Below, one piece after another: positions 52,136 through 64,000 of a stretch of 64,000 bases of DNA. The notes under the pieces are model-generated. The model searched no databases. It worked only from the letters and a program-made list of their open reading frames with translations, and was not told where the DNA came from. Source of the stretch: an uncultured Prevotella sp. (GTDB lineage: Bacteria > Bacteroidota > Bacteroidia > Bacteroidales > Bacteroidaceae); NCBI GenBank assembly GCA_902495455.1, contig CABUXJ010000012.1, positions 12,487 through 76,486 on the forward strand, read 5' to 3'. The position numbers were made by a program, and so were the translations under genes. How positions within the stretch are numbered: the stretch's first letter is position 1; every line of letters begins with the position of its first letter.

Positions 52136-52828
52136 ATGTGGTTATTTAATTCATCTATTGGTCGAAAGGTTGTGATGTCCGTTACCGGCGTTGCGCTGAT
52201 CCTCTTCCTGACATTCCACATGTCTATGAACGTGGTAGCGCTGTTCTCGGGCGATGCTTACAACATGATCTGTGAGTTTCTCGGTGCCAACTGGTATGCC
52301 GTGGTGGCAACCCTCGGTCTCGCCGCTCTGGCTGTGATTCACATCGTCTACGCTTTCTTGCTCACGGCGCAGAACCGCCGTGCCCGTGGAACCTCACGCT
52401 ATGAGGTGACGACACGTCCCGGAAAGGTCGAGTGGGCTTCTCAGAACATGCTCGTCCTGGGTATCATCGTCGTGCTCGGACTCGGACTCCACCTGTTCAA
52501 CTTCTGGTACAACATGATGTTCGCCGAACTGTTCCACATCGCCGACCCGCTCGGAGACCCGGCTGATGGCTACGGCTATATCCGCGAGACATTCTCCTGC
52601 CCCTTCTTCACCGTGCTCTACATCGTGTGGCTCGTGGCCCTGTGGTTCCACCTCACCCACGGATTCTGGAGCGCCATGCAGACTCTGGGTTGGAACGGCA
52701 AGACCTGGTTCTGCCGCTGGAAGGTCATCGGCACGGTCTACGCAACCCTGCTCGTGCTCGGCTTCCTCGTTGTCGTGTTGTTCTTCGCCGGCCAGTCGCT
52801 CTTCTGCTGCGGCAGCTGCGCTGCATGA
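52136..52828 (+). CDS. frdC: Fumarate reductase/succinate dehydrogenase cytochrome b subunit
   Basis: A 230-residue di-haem membrane anchor of the five-helix type used with FrdAB. Hydrophobic helices are visible at about 15-38, 55-78, 103-125, 157-178 and 200-222. Candidate haem His residues are in LFLTFHMSMN, VIHIVYA, LGLHLFNFW and WFHLTHG. It passes electrons between menaquinol and the flavoprotein at the cytoplasmic face. It is the first gene of a three-gene operon. Confidence 0.93.
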   Translation: MWLFNSSIGRKVVMSVTGVALILFLTFHMSMNVVALFSGDAYNMICEFLGANWYAVVATLGLAALAVIHIVYAFLLTAQNRRARGTSRYEVTTRPGKVEWASQNMLVLGIIVVLGLGLHLFNFWYNMMFAELFHIADPLGDPADGYGYIRETFSCPFFTVLYIVWLVALWFHLTHGFWSAMQTLGWNGKTWFCRWKVIGTVYATLLVLGFLVVVLFFAGQSLFCCGSCAA

Positions 52829-52877
52829 TGCGGAGGTTTCATAATCCTATATACAATATTTAAGAAGATAGAATATT

Positions 52878-54860
<1,983 letters not shown>

Positions 54861-54879
54861 TAAGAAAGGATAGACTACA

Positions 54880-55635
54880 ATGGCTAAGAATATTTCATTC
54901 ACATTAAAATATTGGAAGCAGAATGGCCCGAAGGACGAAGGCCACTTTGACACACGTGAGATGAAGAACATCCCCGACGACACCTCGTTCCTCGAGATGC
55001 TCGACATCCTTAACGAAGAGCTTATCAGCGAGGGCAGCGAGCCGTTTGTGTTTGACCACGACTGCCGCGAGGGTATCTGCGGTATGTGCTCGCTCTACAT
55101 CAACGGCCATCCCCACGGACCGGCAACGGGCGCAACGACCTGCCAGCTCTACATGCGCCGCTTCAACGACGGCGATGTCATCACGGTTGAGCCGTGGCGT
55201 TCGGCCGCATTCCCTGTGATCAAGGACTGCATGGTGGACCGCTCTGCGTTCGACAAGATCATCCAGGCCGGCGGCTACACGACCGTACGCACGGGCCAGG
55301 CTCAGGACGCCAACGCCATCCTCATCCCCAAAGAGGATGCTGACGAGGCTATGGACGCCGCCACATGTATCGGTTGCGGTTGCTGTGTCGCAGCCTGCAA
55401 GAACGGCTCGGCCATGCTTTTCGTAAGTTCCAAGGTCAGCCAGCTCGCTCTGCTGCCGCAGGGCCGTCCCGAAGCTGCCAAGCGTGCCAAGGCCATGATT
55501 GCCAAGATGGACGAACTGGGCTTCGGCAACTGCACCAACACCCGTGCCTGTGAGGCCGAGTGCCCGAAGAACGAGTCGATAGCCAATATCGCCCGCCTGA
55601 ACCGCGAATTTATCAAGGCCAAGTTAGCTGACTAA
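54880..55635 (+). CDS. frdB: Fumarate reductase/succinate dehydrogenase iron-sulfur subunit
   Basis: A 251-residue electron-transfer subunit. The [2Fe-2S] site is CREGICGMC with a downstream Cys in TTCQLYMRR. The second domain has CIGCGCCVAACKNGSAMLF and CTNTRACEAECPK, ligating the [4Fe-4S] and [3Fe-4S] centres. It links FrdA to the haem subunit. A strong terminator follows within 55 bases. Confidence 0.96.
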   Translation: MAKNISFTLKYWKQNGPKDEGHFDTREMKNIPDDTSFLEMLDILNEELISEGSEPFVFDHDCREGICGMCSLYINGHPHGPATGATTCQLYMRRFNDGDVITVEPWRSAAFPVIKDCMVDRSAFDKIIQAGGYTTVRTGQAQDANAILIPKEDADEAMDAATCIGCGCCVAACKNGSAMLFVSSKVSQLALLPQGRPEAAKRAKAMIAKMDELGFGNCTNTRACEAECPKNESIANIARLNREFIKAKLAD

Positions 55636-55656
55636 CCGTCGGCCGATAACGTCTCA

Positions 55657-55687
55657 GAAGCCCCGCAAACGCCGTTTGCGGGGCTTC
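55657..55687 (+). terminator. Rho-independent terminator of frdCAB
   Basis: GAAGCCCCGCAAAC-GCC-GTTTGCGGGGCTTC followed by TTT. Confidence 0.9.
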
Positions 55688-55835
55688 TTTATGTTTGTCA
55701 TGGGACTCTCCTGTTATTGGAAGGACCTTGATTGGTACAGGCTTTTGGTTTCGTTTTTGGTTGATATGGAGCCGATATGAAGTTGCTGATGATTGTTTTT
55801 TATTGTTAAAGTCATTGTATTCAAGTTCATTTTCG

Positions 55836-55843
55836 TATATTTG
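55836..55843 (+). promoter_or_regulatory. -7 box for the S9A peptidase
   Basis: TATATTTG with a TTG 18 bases upstream (55815-55817). It lies 45 bases before ATG 55889 and within the longer frame, supporting the shorter start. Confidence 0.55.
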
Positions 55844-55888
55844 CCGTGCGTAACACATCGAAAAGGCGTAACGAAAAGATTTTATTAT

Positions 55889-57997
<2,109 letters not shown>

Positions 57998-58009
57998 TCC
58001 GAAACAATC

Positions 58010-58087
58010 CACGATAACAAAACAAGCCGTCCGGACAGCATGGATAATGTTCTTCCAGCTGTCCGGACGGCTTGTTTTGTTATCGTG
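58010..58087. terminator. Bidirectional terminator with 30-base perfect arms
   Basis: CACGATAACAAAACAAGCCG...GTCCGGACAGC and its exact complement. It lies between convergent peptidase and LRR genes, with T-rich ends on both strands. Confidence 0.85.
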
Positions 58088-58110
58088 CGTGCCGTTACGG
58101 CCGCGGTCCG

Positions 58111-60984
58111 TTATTTGATGACGACCTTCTTGCCGTTGAGGATGTAGAGTCCCTTGCCGGGCTTGGTGACGCGTTGTCCTCCGATTGTGTAGAAGACGCC
58201 GTCGTCGGTCCGGTTGTTGCCGTCGACATTCACTTCCTTGACGCCGGCGAGAATGGCGTCGATTTCCTCATCGGAGAGACCGACGACATACCGTAGATTT
58301 CTCCAGCCGTCCGCATAGCGGTATGTCTCTACCAGATTTTCCGGCACATATAGAGTAAAGTGGTAGGGCTGGTTGTTTGAGAAACTTGAAGGACTGCACG
58401 CCGGAGGAGTCTGTGAGAGAGAATAGAACTTCTGCAACTTCAGGTTTATTTTGTAGCCATTGCCTTCGAAACCATCCATCAGATAGTCCCCTATGGCCGT
58501 GACACTTTCCGGCAGGAGATATGCTTCACGTTCTGCCCCGAGCGGATAATACTGGAGCGTGTCCATCGCCTTGCTGTATAGGACACCTTCCTGAGTCGTA
58601 TGGTAGATATTGTTTTCATCTGCCGTTACTTCCTGCATCTTGTTGCAACCGAGGAAATTGGGCCATTTGACTCTTGCGCTTCCGATGTTTGCCGATGTCA
58701 TATTGCCGCACAAGCGGAAACATTCGGCTCCGATGCTGTCCACAGTTTCCGGTACGTTCACCGTGTTGATACTGTAAGCTCTGTTCAGGGCTTTCTCCCC
58801 GAGTGCCGTCAGGCTGCGCTGTTTGCCGTCGATGGTCACCGTCTGCGGTATGTCAAATGTTCCGCCGGGCATCTTCACATATCCTGCAAGTTCCGCTCCT
58901 GACTGACCGTTGGCCACATATATCAGACCGTCCTGTTCAGAAAAATCGCCAAGCACCCGGCACTTGCCCCATGCCTCATGGTTCTTGTAAGCGTCCACGG
59001 CTTCCGGCTTGACGCATATCGTACCGTCAAACGGATTGCCACTGTAAGCACACGACGGCGGTTGGATGGCGTCTATGTATATTGTGTTCACTCCGAACGC
59101 ATAATCCCCCACGTAGGTGACCGACTCCGGTATCCTTACCGTGATGAGCCTGTCGAAATGAAACGCATGAGTTCCTATGCTTGTGAGGTTCTTCGGGAGA
59201 TTGATGTCCGTGAGACTATGGTTGAAGGCGAAAGCATACATGTCGATATGCACAATGCTTTCCGGCAGAATGACCCGCTTGAGCGGTGTGGGGTCGTAGT
59301 CTGTTTCTCCTGAATTTCTTCCGAAGGCCCATTCCAGTATGCCGACAGTTCCGTCGGGTACGGTGTATTCTGCTGCCCCACGGTTGCTCGGATAGCACAT
59401 AAGTTCCTTTTTGTCCGTTCCCTCAACCTTTCTGAAGAGCACACCGTCCAAATCAAAATATTTATCGTTGCTTCCGCCGGTGATGAAGATATTTTTCAGA
59501 CTGTCCATCGTTGTTCTAACGAATCCAGATATGTAGCCGATGGTGTGCGGTATTCGCAATTCTTCTACCGCAGTCCCACCCAAGGCGTCTAAGAATATTG
59601 TCTCCAGTCCGGAGGGCAGGGCCAGCTCTGTCAGTTTGGGACAATATGCAAACGACACGGATTCAATTTTTTTAATGTTGTCATGCAGCGTTATCGTTTT
59701 GAGCGAACTGCAACCGTAAAGAACAGAGTTACCGATCTCTGTCAGCTTTGACGGAGCGGTGAATGTCTCGATGCCGCTTAGCGCAAAAGCACTTCCGCCG
59801 ATATATTCCACATTGTCCGGAATGGCGATGCTTTTCAGCTGTGTGCAATTTTGGAATGTCCCTTCTTCTATGCGCTGCAGATTTTCGGGCAACTCGATAT
59901 GTTTCAGAATGGATTCAGTCCCAGTATTATTAATATTGATTGAATAGAAGTATTGTCGGCCGATAGTGCTTACCTGTGCCTTTATGTATATCTCTTCCAC
60001 GGCATTGTGGTTCGAACGGGTCCCATAATTCAGAGCACCGTCCTTTATCGATGTCACGGCCAGCTGCAACTCTCCGTAGTTGATGGACGCCGGTATGGTG
60101 ATGATTTTCTGGTCTTGCGGGATGCCTATGAGTTCCGCCTCGCTGGTGGACTTGACTTTATACGTCAGGTCGTCGACAACGATTTCCGGCACTTTTACAT
60201 AGTTTTTCCAGCCATCGGCATTGAGATAGGCCATCACCAGTGACGGGTCATCGATGACCACCGTCACCCCTGTGCCGAAAGCACCTGATTCGAGTGTCGG
60301 CGGGACGGAGCCGGTGGGGTGGAGCTCGGCGTAACTGAAGGCCATGCTGCCGATGCTGGCGAGACTTGCCGGCAGGACGATGGCTCTTTGCATGCTGGAC
60401 GAGCTATAAAATGCATGACTCTCTATGGTTGTCAGCTTCGATGGCAACTTGATGTTTGTAAGGGCGGTACAACCCTCGAATGTGCCTCCCTTTATTGTCG
60501 TGATATTGTCGGGGATGTTGATAGCGGTCAGACTGCGACATCCGTAGAAAGCACCTGTCTCGATTGTCTCTACGCTCTCCGGTAGCGAAATCGTTTCAAT
60601 CCCGCTTGAATTGAACGCTCTTTTTCCTATCGTCTTAAGCCGAGACTCTTCTGCAAAGAGAATGGACGTCACTCTGGAGCCTTGAAGGTTTACGATTTCC
60701 TCCACGGTCTTGGGTACTGTCACCGTGGTAATTCCGGCGCCTTGGCTCGAATTCCAGCTGGATATATTCAGATTGACGGATGTCACGGTGTATGTGACGC
60801 CTTCATATTCCACTGTCTCGGGAATCGTCTGCTCTGCTTCCTTAAAGCTTACTTTTGTCACCTGCACCGTGTGCGCTGCTTCATCGAGAGTGGTGTAAGT
60901 GAGGTTGTCCACCGTGAAATCTGCGCAGTGCGCAGCTATCGCCATAAAGAAAGCGATGAATGATAATAGTAATTTTTTGTTCAT
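58111..60984 (-). CDS. BspA-like leucine-rich-repeat surface protein
   Basis: A 957-residue exported protein (signal MNKKLLLSFIAFFMAIAAHC). Many copies of the 23-residue LRR_5/TpLRR pattern occur (for example SLPESVETIETGAFYGCRSLTAI, LPSKLTTIESHAF, VILPESIVHIDMYAFAFNHSL). They are arranged in several blocks separated by non-repeat strands. The C-terminal tail DGVFYTIGGQRVTKPGKGLYILNGKKVVIK is of type IX-like Prevotella form. Such proteins bind host or microbial surfaces; the ligand is unknown. The start is set at 60984, since 87 more upstream bases have no signal peptide. Confidence 0.88.
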   Translation of the reverse strand: MNKKLLLSFIAFFMAIAAHCADFTVDNLTYTTLDEAAHTVQVTKVSFKEAEQTIPETVEYEGVTYTVTSVNLNISSWNSSQGAGITTVTVPKTVEEIVNLQGSRVTSILFAEESRLKTIGKRAFNSSGIETISLPESVETIETGAFYGCRSLTAINIPDNITTIKGGTFEGCTALTNIKLPSKLTTIESHAFYSSSSMQRAIVLPASLASIGSMAFSYAELHPTGSVPPTLESGAFGTGVTVVIDDPSLVMAYLNADGWKNYVKVPEIVVDDLTYKVKSTSEAELIGIPQDQKIITIPASINYGELQLAVTSIKDGALNYGTRSNHNAVEEIYIKAQVSTIGRQYFYSININNTGTESILKHIELPENLQRIEEGTFQNCTQLKSIAIPDNVEYIGGSAFALSGIETFTAPSKLTEIGNSVLYGCSSLKTITLHDNIKKIESVSFAYCPKLTELALPSGLETIFLDALGGTAVEELRIPHTIGYISGFVRTTMDSLKNIFITGGSNDKYFDLDGVLFRKVEGTDKKELMCYPSNRGAAEYTVPDGTVGILEWAFGRNSGETDYDPTPLKRVILPESIVHIDMYAFAFNHSLTDINLPKNLTSIGTHAFHFDRLITVRIPESVTYVGDYAFGVNTIYIDAIQPPSCAYSGNPFDGTICVKPEAVDAYKNHEAWGKCRVLGDFSEQDGLIYVANGQSGAELAGYVKMPGGTFDIPQTVTIDGKQRSLTALGEKALNRAYSINTVNVPETVDSIGAECFRLCGNMTSANIGSARVKWPNFLGCNKMQEVTADENNIYHTTQEGVLYSKAMDTLQYYPLGAEREAYLLPESVTAIGDYLMDGFEGNGYKINLKLQKFYSLSQTPPACSPSSFSNNQPYHFTLYVPENLVETYRYADGWRNLRYVVGLSDEEIDAILAGVKEVNVDGNNRTDDGVFYTIGGQRVTKPGKGLYILNGKKVVIK

Positions 60985-61049
60985 AATATATTTATACTTT
61001 GTTTTGATGATGTTCTCAGTCAGCCGATAGGGTACCTTTTCCCTGATTG

Positions 61050-61057
61050 CAAAAGTA
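61050..61057 (-). promoter_or_regulatory. -7 box for the LRR gene
   Basis: Minus-strand TACTTTTG, 66 bases before the ATG. Confidence 0.4.
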
Positions 61058-61174
61058 ATGATTTTATGCAAGCAGGCGTTTTACCCCCCCCGAATTGACA
61101 ATATTTAACGTAGGCAATATATGAATTAACTTAGTTTTAATGAAAAGAGAGGGCTCCACCCTGAGAAACTCCGG

Positions 61175-61212
61175 CCCCACCCCGGCCCTCCCCAAGGGGA
61201 GGGTGCCTACGA
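61175..61212. repeat. Family C unit
   Basis: GGCCCCACCCCGGCCCTCCC followed by CAAGGGGAGGGTGCC. Confidence 0.75.
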
Positions 61213-61249
61213 GGTGAGGGTGCGCGAGTCTGCGTGTGATGATATTTGT

Positions 61250-61785
61250 TTACAAAATCGTGTTCATGAAAATGCTCGAAGATTTGCGTTTAAATGAGCA
61301 ATAAGGGCCGAATGGCCCATGAAAGCCCCCTAAGAAAGCCCCCTCTGACTCCCCCAAAGGGGGAGCTTGGGATGCCGTAAGGGCCCCGCAGCTCTTCTTT
61401 TTTGAAAAACTTCGCGGGTTTTTGATTGCTGTTTTGGAGTCAAAAAGCGGGTTTCGTCGAGCAACGGGGCCTCCGCGGGGTTGCAACGAGCACGCCGTCA
61501 TGTTGCAACGGCGGCCCCGTTGCAATGCAATAGCAGCCCCGTTGCAGAGCAATAAGGTCCTTACGGGGCCCCTCCCCGGCCCTCCCCAAGGGGAGGGAGA
61601 GCTGACGCCATTCATAAACAACTGAGAATGAACATATTGCAAAAACAGCGATTTTTCGGCCGCAAAAACCGCGTGATTTTGACCTTCGTGAGATTTGAAA
61701 ATTTGGGAGCGAGGCGGGAAAATTTTGTAAAGTGGGGCCGGATTTCGGCCTTAAATTCAGAATTAATTTGACAAGGGATGTTTAT
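61250..61785 (+). repeat. Composite ~540-bp element, copy B6
   Basis: It matches the minus strand of 26965-27497 along nearly all its length, including the GC core GTTGCAACGGCGGCCCCGTT (within 61461-61570), a family C unit (about 61565-61603), CAAAAACAGCGATTTTTC and the terminal TTAAATTCAGAATTAATTTG. The gap 60985-62120 contains this, family C units at 61175 and 61982, and no gene. Confidence 0.85.
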
Positions 61786-61981
61786 TTTAAACGCAAAGAC
61801 GCAGAGACACAAAGATGGCGCCGCCGCGCATACTGAAGTACGCAAAGAAGGGTGTTACAGAATTCGCTTTGGGAGTCTTTAAGTGAGATTACCCCACTTA
61901 AAGGCGTCCGAATGAGTTCTGCAACATCTTCGCTACGCCCTTCAATATATTCATGTCATGTGCTATGCCCTTCACCTCGTA

Positions 61982-62018
61982 GGCACCCTCCCCTTGGGGA
62001 GGGCCGGGGTGGGGCCGG
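61982..62018. repeat. Family C unit
   Basis: CACCCTCCCCTTGGGGAGGG followed by CCGGGGTGGGGCC, about 100 bases before the YjbQ gene. Confidence 0.75.
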
Positions 62019-62120
62019 GCCATTAACGTTTCTTAATCCCATATATCGTCCGAACCCTTGCATATCTCGCTTTTTTTGGCGAATATTGCACGATGTAACG
62101 ATTAAAAACCTCAAAAGACC

Positions 62121-62534
62121 ATGATACGTCAGATACAGTTCACACTTCCCGCCCATCGTCGCGGATGTCATCTCGTGACCCGCGAAATCCTCTCGCAGCT
62201 GCCCGAACCGCTTCCGGAGACGGGCCTTCTGAACCTCTTCGTCCGTCACACCTCTTGCGCGCTGACCATCAACGAGAACGCCGATCCCGACGTCAGGAGC
62301 GACATGGAGAAGATCATGAACCGCGTCGTGCCGGCCGACCAGCCCTACTACGACCATGTCATGGAGGGCTCCGACGACATGCCGGCCCACGCCAAGAGTT
62401 CGCTCTTCGGGGTCAGCCTGACCATCCCCATCGCCGGCGGCCGTCTCGCCCTCGGCACGTGGCAGGGCATCTACCTCTGCGAGTTCCGTGACTTCGGCGG
62501 TCCGCGCACCATTGTGGCCACCATCTACCAATAG
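62121..62534 (+). CDS. YjbQ family (UPF0047) protein
   Basis: A 137-residue small beta-sandwich protein of the YjbQ/UPF0047 family, which forms trimers and has weak thiamine-phosphate-synthase activity in complementation tests; the true role is unsettled. Signature pieces are FVRHTSCALTINENADPDVR, the conserved His/Asp in YYDHVMEGSDDMPAHAKSSLFG and LALGTWQGIYLCEFRD. It ends 10 bases before the sensor kinase. Confidence 0.92.
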   Translation: MIRQIQFTLPAHRRGCHLVTREILSQLPEPLPETGLLNLFVRHTSCALTINENADPDVRSDMEKIMNRVVPADQPYYDHVMEGSDDMPAHAKSSLFGVSLTIPIAGGRLALGTWQGIYLCEFRDFGGPRTIVATIYQ

Positions 62535-62544
62535 CCTCCGGCCG

Positions 62545-64000
62545 ATGAACAAGTCCTCCGGTTTCTGGGGCATACCCCTGAAAGTCGCTTTCGGCTATGT
62601 GGTGCTGCTCGCCGTGTCGGCCTTCGCCGTAGTGCTCGTCTGGGACTACAGCCGTTCGGCGGTGCGGCTGACGGACGTTGCCCGCCGTACCGACATACGT
62701 CATGAGGCCATGAACGGCCTCGTGCACGGCATCCTGCGCATGGAAAACACCGAGCGCGCCATCTTCATGGGCCACACCGGCCGCGGCGACGACTACTGCC
62801 GGCTGACCGACAGCGTCATCGCGCGTGCCGACAGCCTCGCGGCGCTGCTCTCCGACACGCTCCAGCGCCGTCGTGTGGACACGCTGCGGACGCTGCTGAT
62901 GAGCAAGCGCGAGAACACGCTGTTGCTTCTCAAGGCCATGAATGACGGCACACGGGCCAGCCTCTATGAGCGCAAGGCCGAACGCTTGCGCAGTGGGCGC
63001 GACTCGATGGTCGTACACAAGAATATGGCCCGTCAGGTGGACGAAAAGCGCGTGACGTATGTCGTCAGGAAGACCAGTCCCACGTTTTTCGGCCGTCTGG
63101 CCGACGCTTTCCGCCGCTCGCGTTCCGACACCACCGCCACGACAGTCGACACGGTTGCCGCAGAAACCGACAGCGTCCGCCAACGGATAGATCTGGCCGA
63201 CCCGGTGGCCGAGGTCCTGACCGACGTCGGACGGGCGGAGGAGAACCGCCGCCGCGACCGCCGTGACCGCATACGCCACAGGAGTGAGGCCCTGCTGGCC
63301 ACCGGCATGCAGCTGACCGAGCGCACGGAGCGGTTGATGGATGACATCGGACGGGCCGAAACGCGCTGGATGCGTCAGGAGGCTGTCCGCGACAGCGACA
63401 ACCGGCGTGAGGCCACCATGCTGGTCCGGGTCCTGGGCGCCCTCGCCGTGACCGTGGCAATGGTCTCGATAGTCTTCGTCTGGCGTGACAACCGTCGCGC
63501 GGAGCGTTATCGCCGCCGTCTGGATGAGGCCCGCCGCCGGGCCGAGAACCTTCTCCAGCAGCGCGAACGGCTGCTGCTGACCGTCAGCCACGACATAAAA
63601 TCGCCCGTGGCGGCCATCTCCGGATTCACCGAACTGCTCATGCCTCATGTCAGCGGCGACCGCCCCCGGGCTTTCCTGGACAATATAAGGAGCAGTGCGC
63701 TCCATCTGCTGCGCCTCGTCGGGGCGTTGCTCGACTACCACCGGCTGGAGCAGGGGAGGGTAGAGGTGCGCCCCGTCAGTTTCTCGCCCGCGCGGCTGGT
63801 CGCCGACTGCGTGGAGAGTTTTCGCCGGCGGGTCGAGGAAAAAGGGCTCGCCATCGAGTCCCGATGCGCCGACACGATGCCGCCGACGTGTCTCGGTGAC
63901 GCTTTCCGCATACGTCAGATAGCGGAAAATCTCATCGGCAATGCCGTCAAATATACCGACAAGGGCAGTGTCACCGTCACGGCCGACATCATCGGCGGCC
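62545..64000 (+). CDS. Membrane sensor histidine kinase (3' end outside window)
   Basis: At least 485 codons, open to the window end. Transmembrane helices lie at about 10-32 and 288-310. Between them is a long periplasmic, highly charged helical region with many Arg/Asp and T/S-rich parts. After the second helix comes an RR..RA coiled stretch, then the H-box TVSHDIKSPVAAISGF (His near 349), dimerisation helices and the N-box NLIGNAVKYT (near 462). The DIKSP variant of the H-box is common in Bacteroidota. Whether a receiver follows (hybrid form) cannot be seen. It is probably cotranscribed with the YjbQ gene. Confidence 0.9.
   Translation, partial: MNKSSGFWGIPLKVAFGYVVLLAVSAFAVVLVWDYSRSAVRLTDVARRTDIRHEAMNGLVHGILRMENTERAIFMGHTGRGDDYCRLTDSVIARADSLAALLSDTLQRRRVDTLRTLLMSKRENTLLLLKAMNDGTRASLYERKAERLRSGRDSMVVHKNMARQVDEKRVTYVVRKTSPTFFGRLADAFRRSRSDTTATTVDTVAAETDSVRQRIDLADPVAEVLTDVGRAEENRRRDRRDRIRHRSEALLATGMQLTERTERLMDDIGRAETRWMRQEAVRDSDNRREATMLVRVLGALAVTVAMVSIVFVWRDNRRAERYRRRLDEARRRAENLLQQRERLLLTVSHDIKSPVAAISGFTELLMPHVSGDRPRAFLDNIRSSALHLLRLVGALLDYHRLEQGRVEVRPVSFSPARLVADCVESFRRRVEEKGLAIESRCADTMPPTCLGDAFRIRQIAENLIGNAVKYTDKGSVTVTADIIGG

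Noticed and set aside
62413..63741. 442-residue minus-strand ORF at the right end
   Set aside because: The plus strand here encodes an unmistakable sensor histidine kinase (H-box and N-box) that simply runs out of the window.

Overview
The window comes from a Bacteroidota genome, most likely a Prevotella-like member of the Bacteroidales. Supporting signs are a SusC/SusD pair with a hybrid two-component sensor, a FrdCAB-type succinate dehydrogenase/fumarate reductase, several secreted proteins with short 'NGKKV' C-terminal tails, small W/acid-tailed peptides, and many promoters of the TTTG-N19/20-TAnnTTTG type. The DNA is GC-rich in genes. It carries an unusually dense load of dispersed repeats. 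I see no tRNA, rRNA or CRISPR array.

Layout: 0.7-2.6 kb rubredoxin, a family-9 glycosyltransferase and a DUF4254 protein; 2.7 kb pdxB. From 3.9 to 22.0 kb lies a complete fructan-utilisation locus on the minus strand. One unit is SusC, SusD, a DUF4960 surface lipoprotein and a lipoprotein GH32 (endo-type candidate). The second is a secreted binding-type protein, a 62-aa peptide, an exo-type GH32, an MFS sugar permease and a PfkB fructokinase. A hybrid sensor with a periplasmic sugar-binding domain lies upstream and is translationally coupled to sufE. The two units share a nearly identical, identically phased promoter block (51 of 56 bases), which is probably the sensor's operator. Polymer would be bound and cut at the surface, imported by SusCD, trimmed to fructose in the periplasm, carried in by the MFS protein and phosphorylated.

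22.5-35.6 kb: U32 protein, beta-helix secreted protein, YiiX-like amidase, TrmH-type methyltransferase, XRE-cupin regulator with an AMP-forming acyl-CoA ligase, then proB and proA separated by a PIN toxin-antitoxin cassette, an orphan small protein, ung and a DUF3109 protein. 36-48 kb: polA, polyprenyl synthase, a four-helix-bundle (IVP) protein, deoC, MazG-like, dtd, uvrC, apt and mnmG; two GTTTCACGTGAAAC palindromes flank apt. 48-61 kb: a large modular GH10 xylanase, frdCAB, an S9A prolyl oligopeptidase and a BspA-like leucine-rich-repeat protein. 62.1-64 kb: a YjbQ-family protein and a sensor kinase cut by the window end.

The most unusual aspect is the repeats. At least four families occur: (A) GAAGAGTGAAGAAT-armed inverted repeats with a GCTGCCGCC core; (B) GCCGTAAGG...CCTTACGGC long hairpins embedded in ~390-bp or ~540-bp elements; (C) short CCTCCCnnnGGGAGG units; (D) TCCCAT arrays. 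They are not confined to intergenic DNA. They supply stop codons to several genes, form the N-terminal extension of the fructokinase, a linker in the hybrid sensor, and a 60-residue in-frame insertion in the acyl-CoA ligase.
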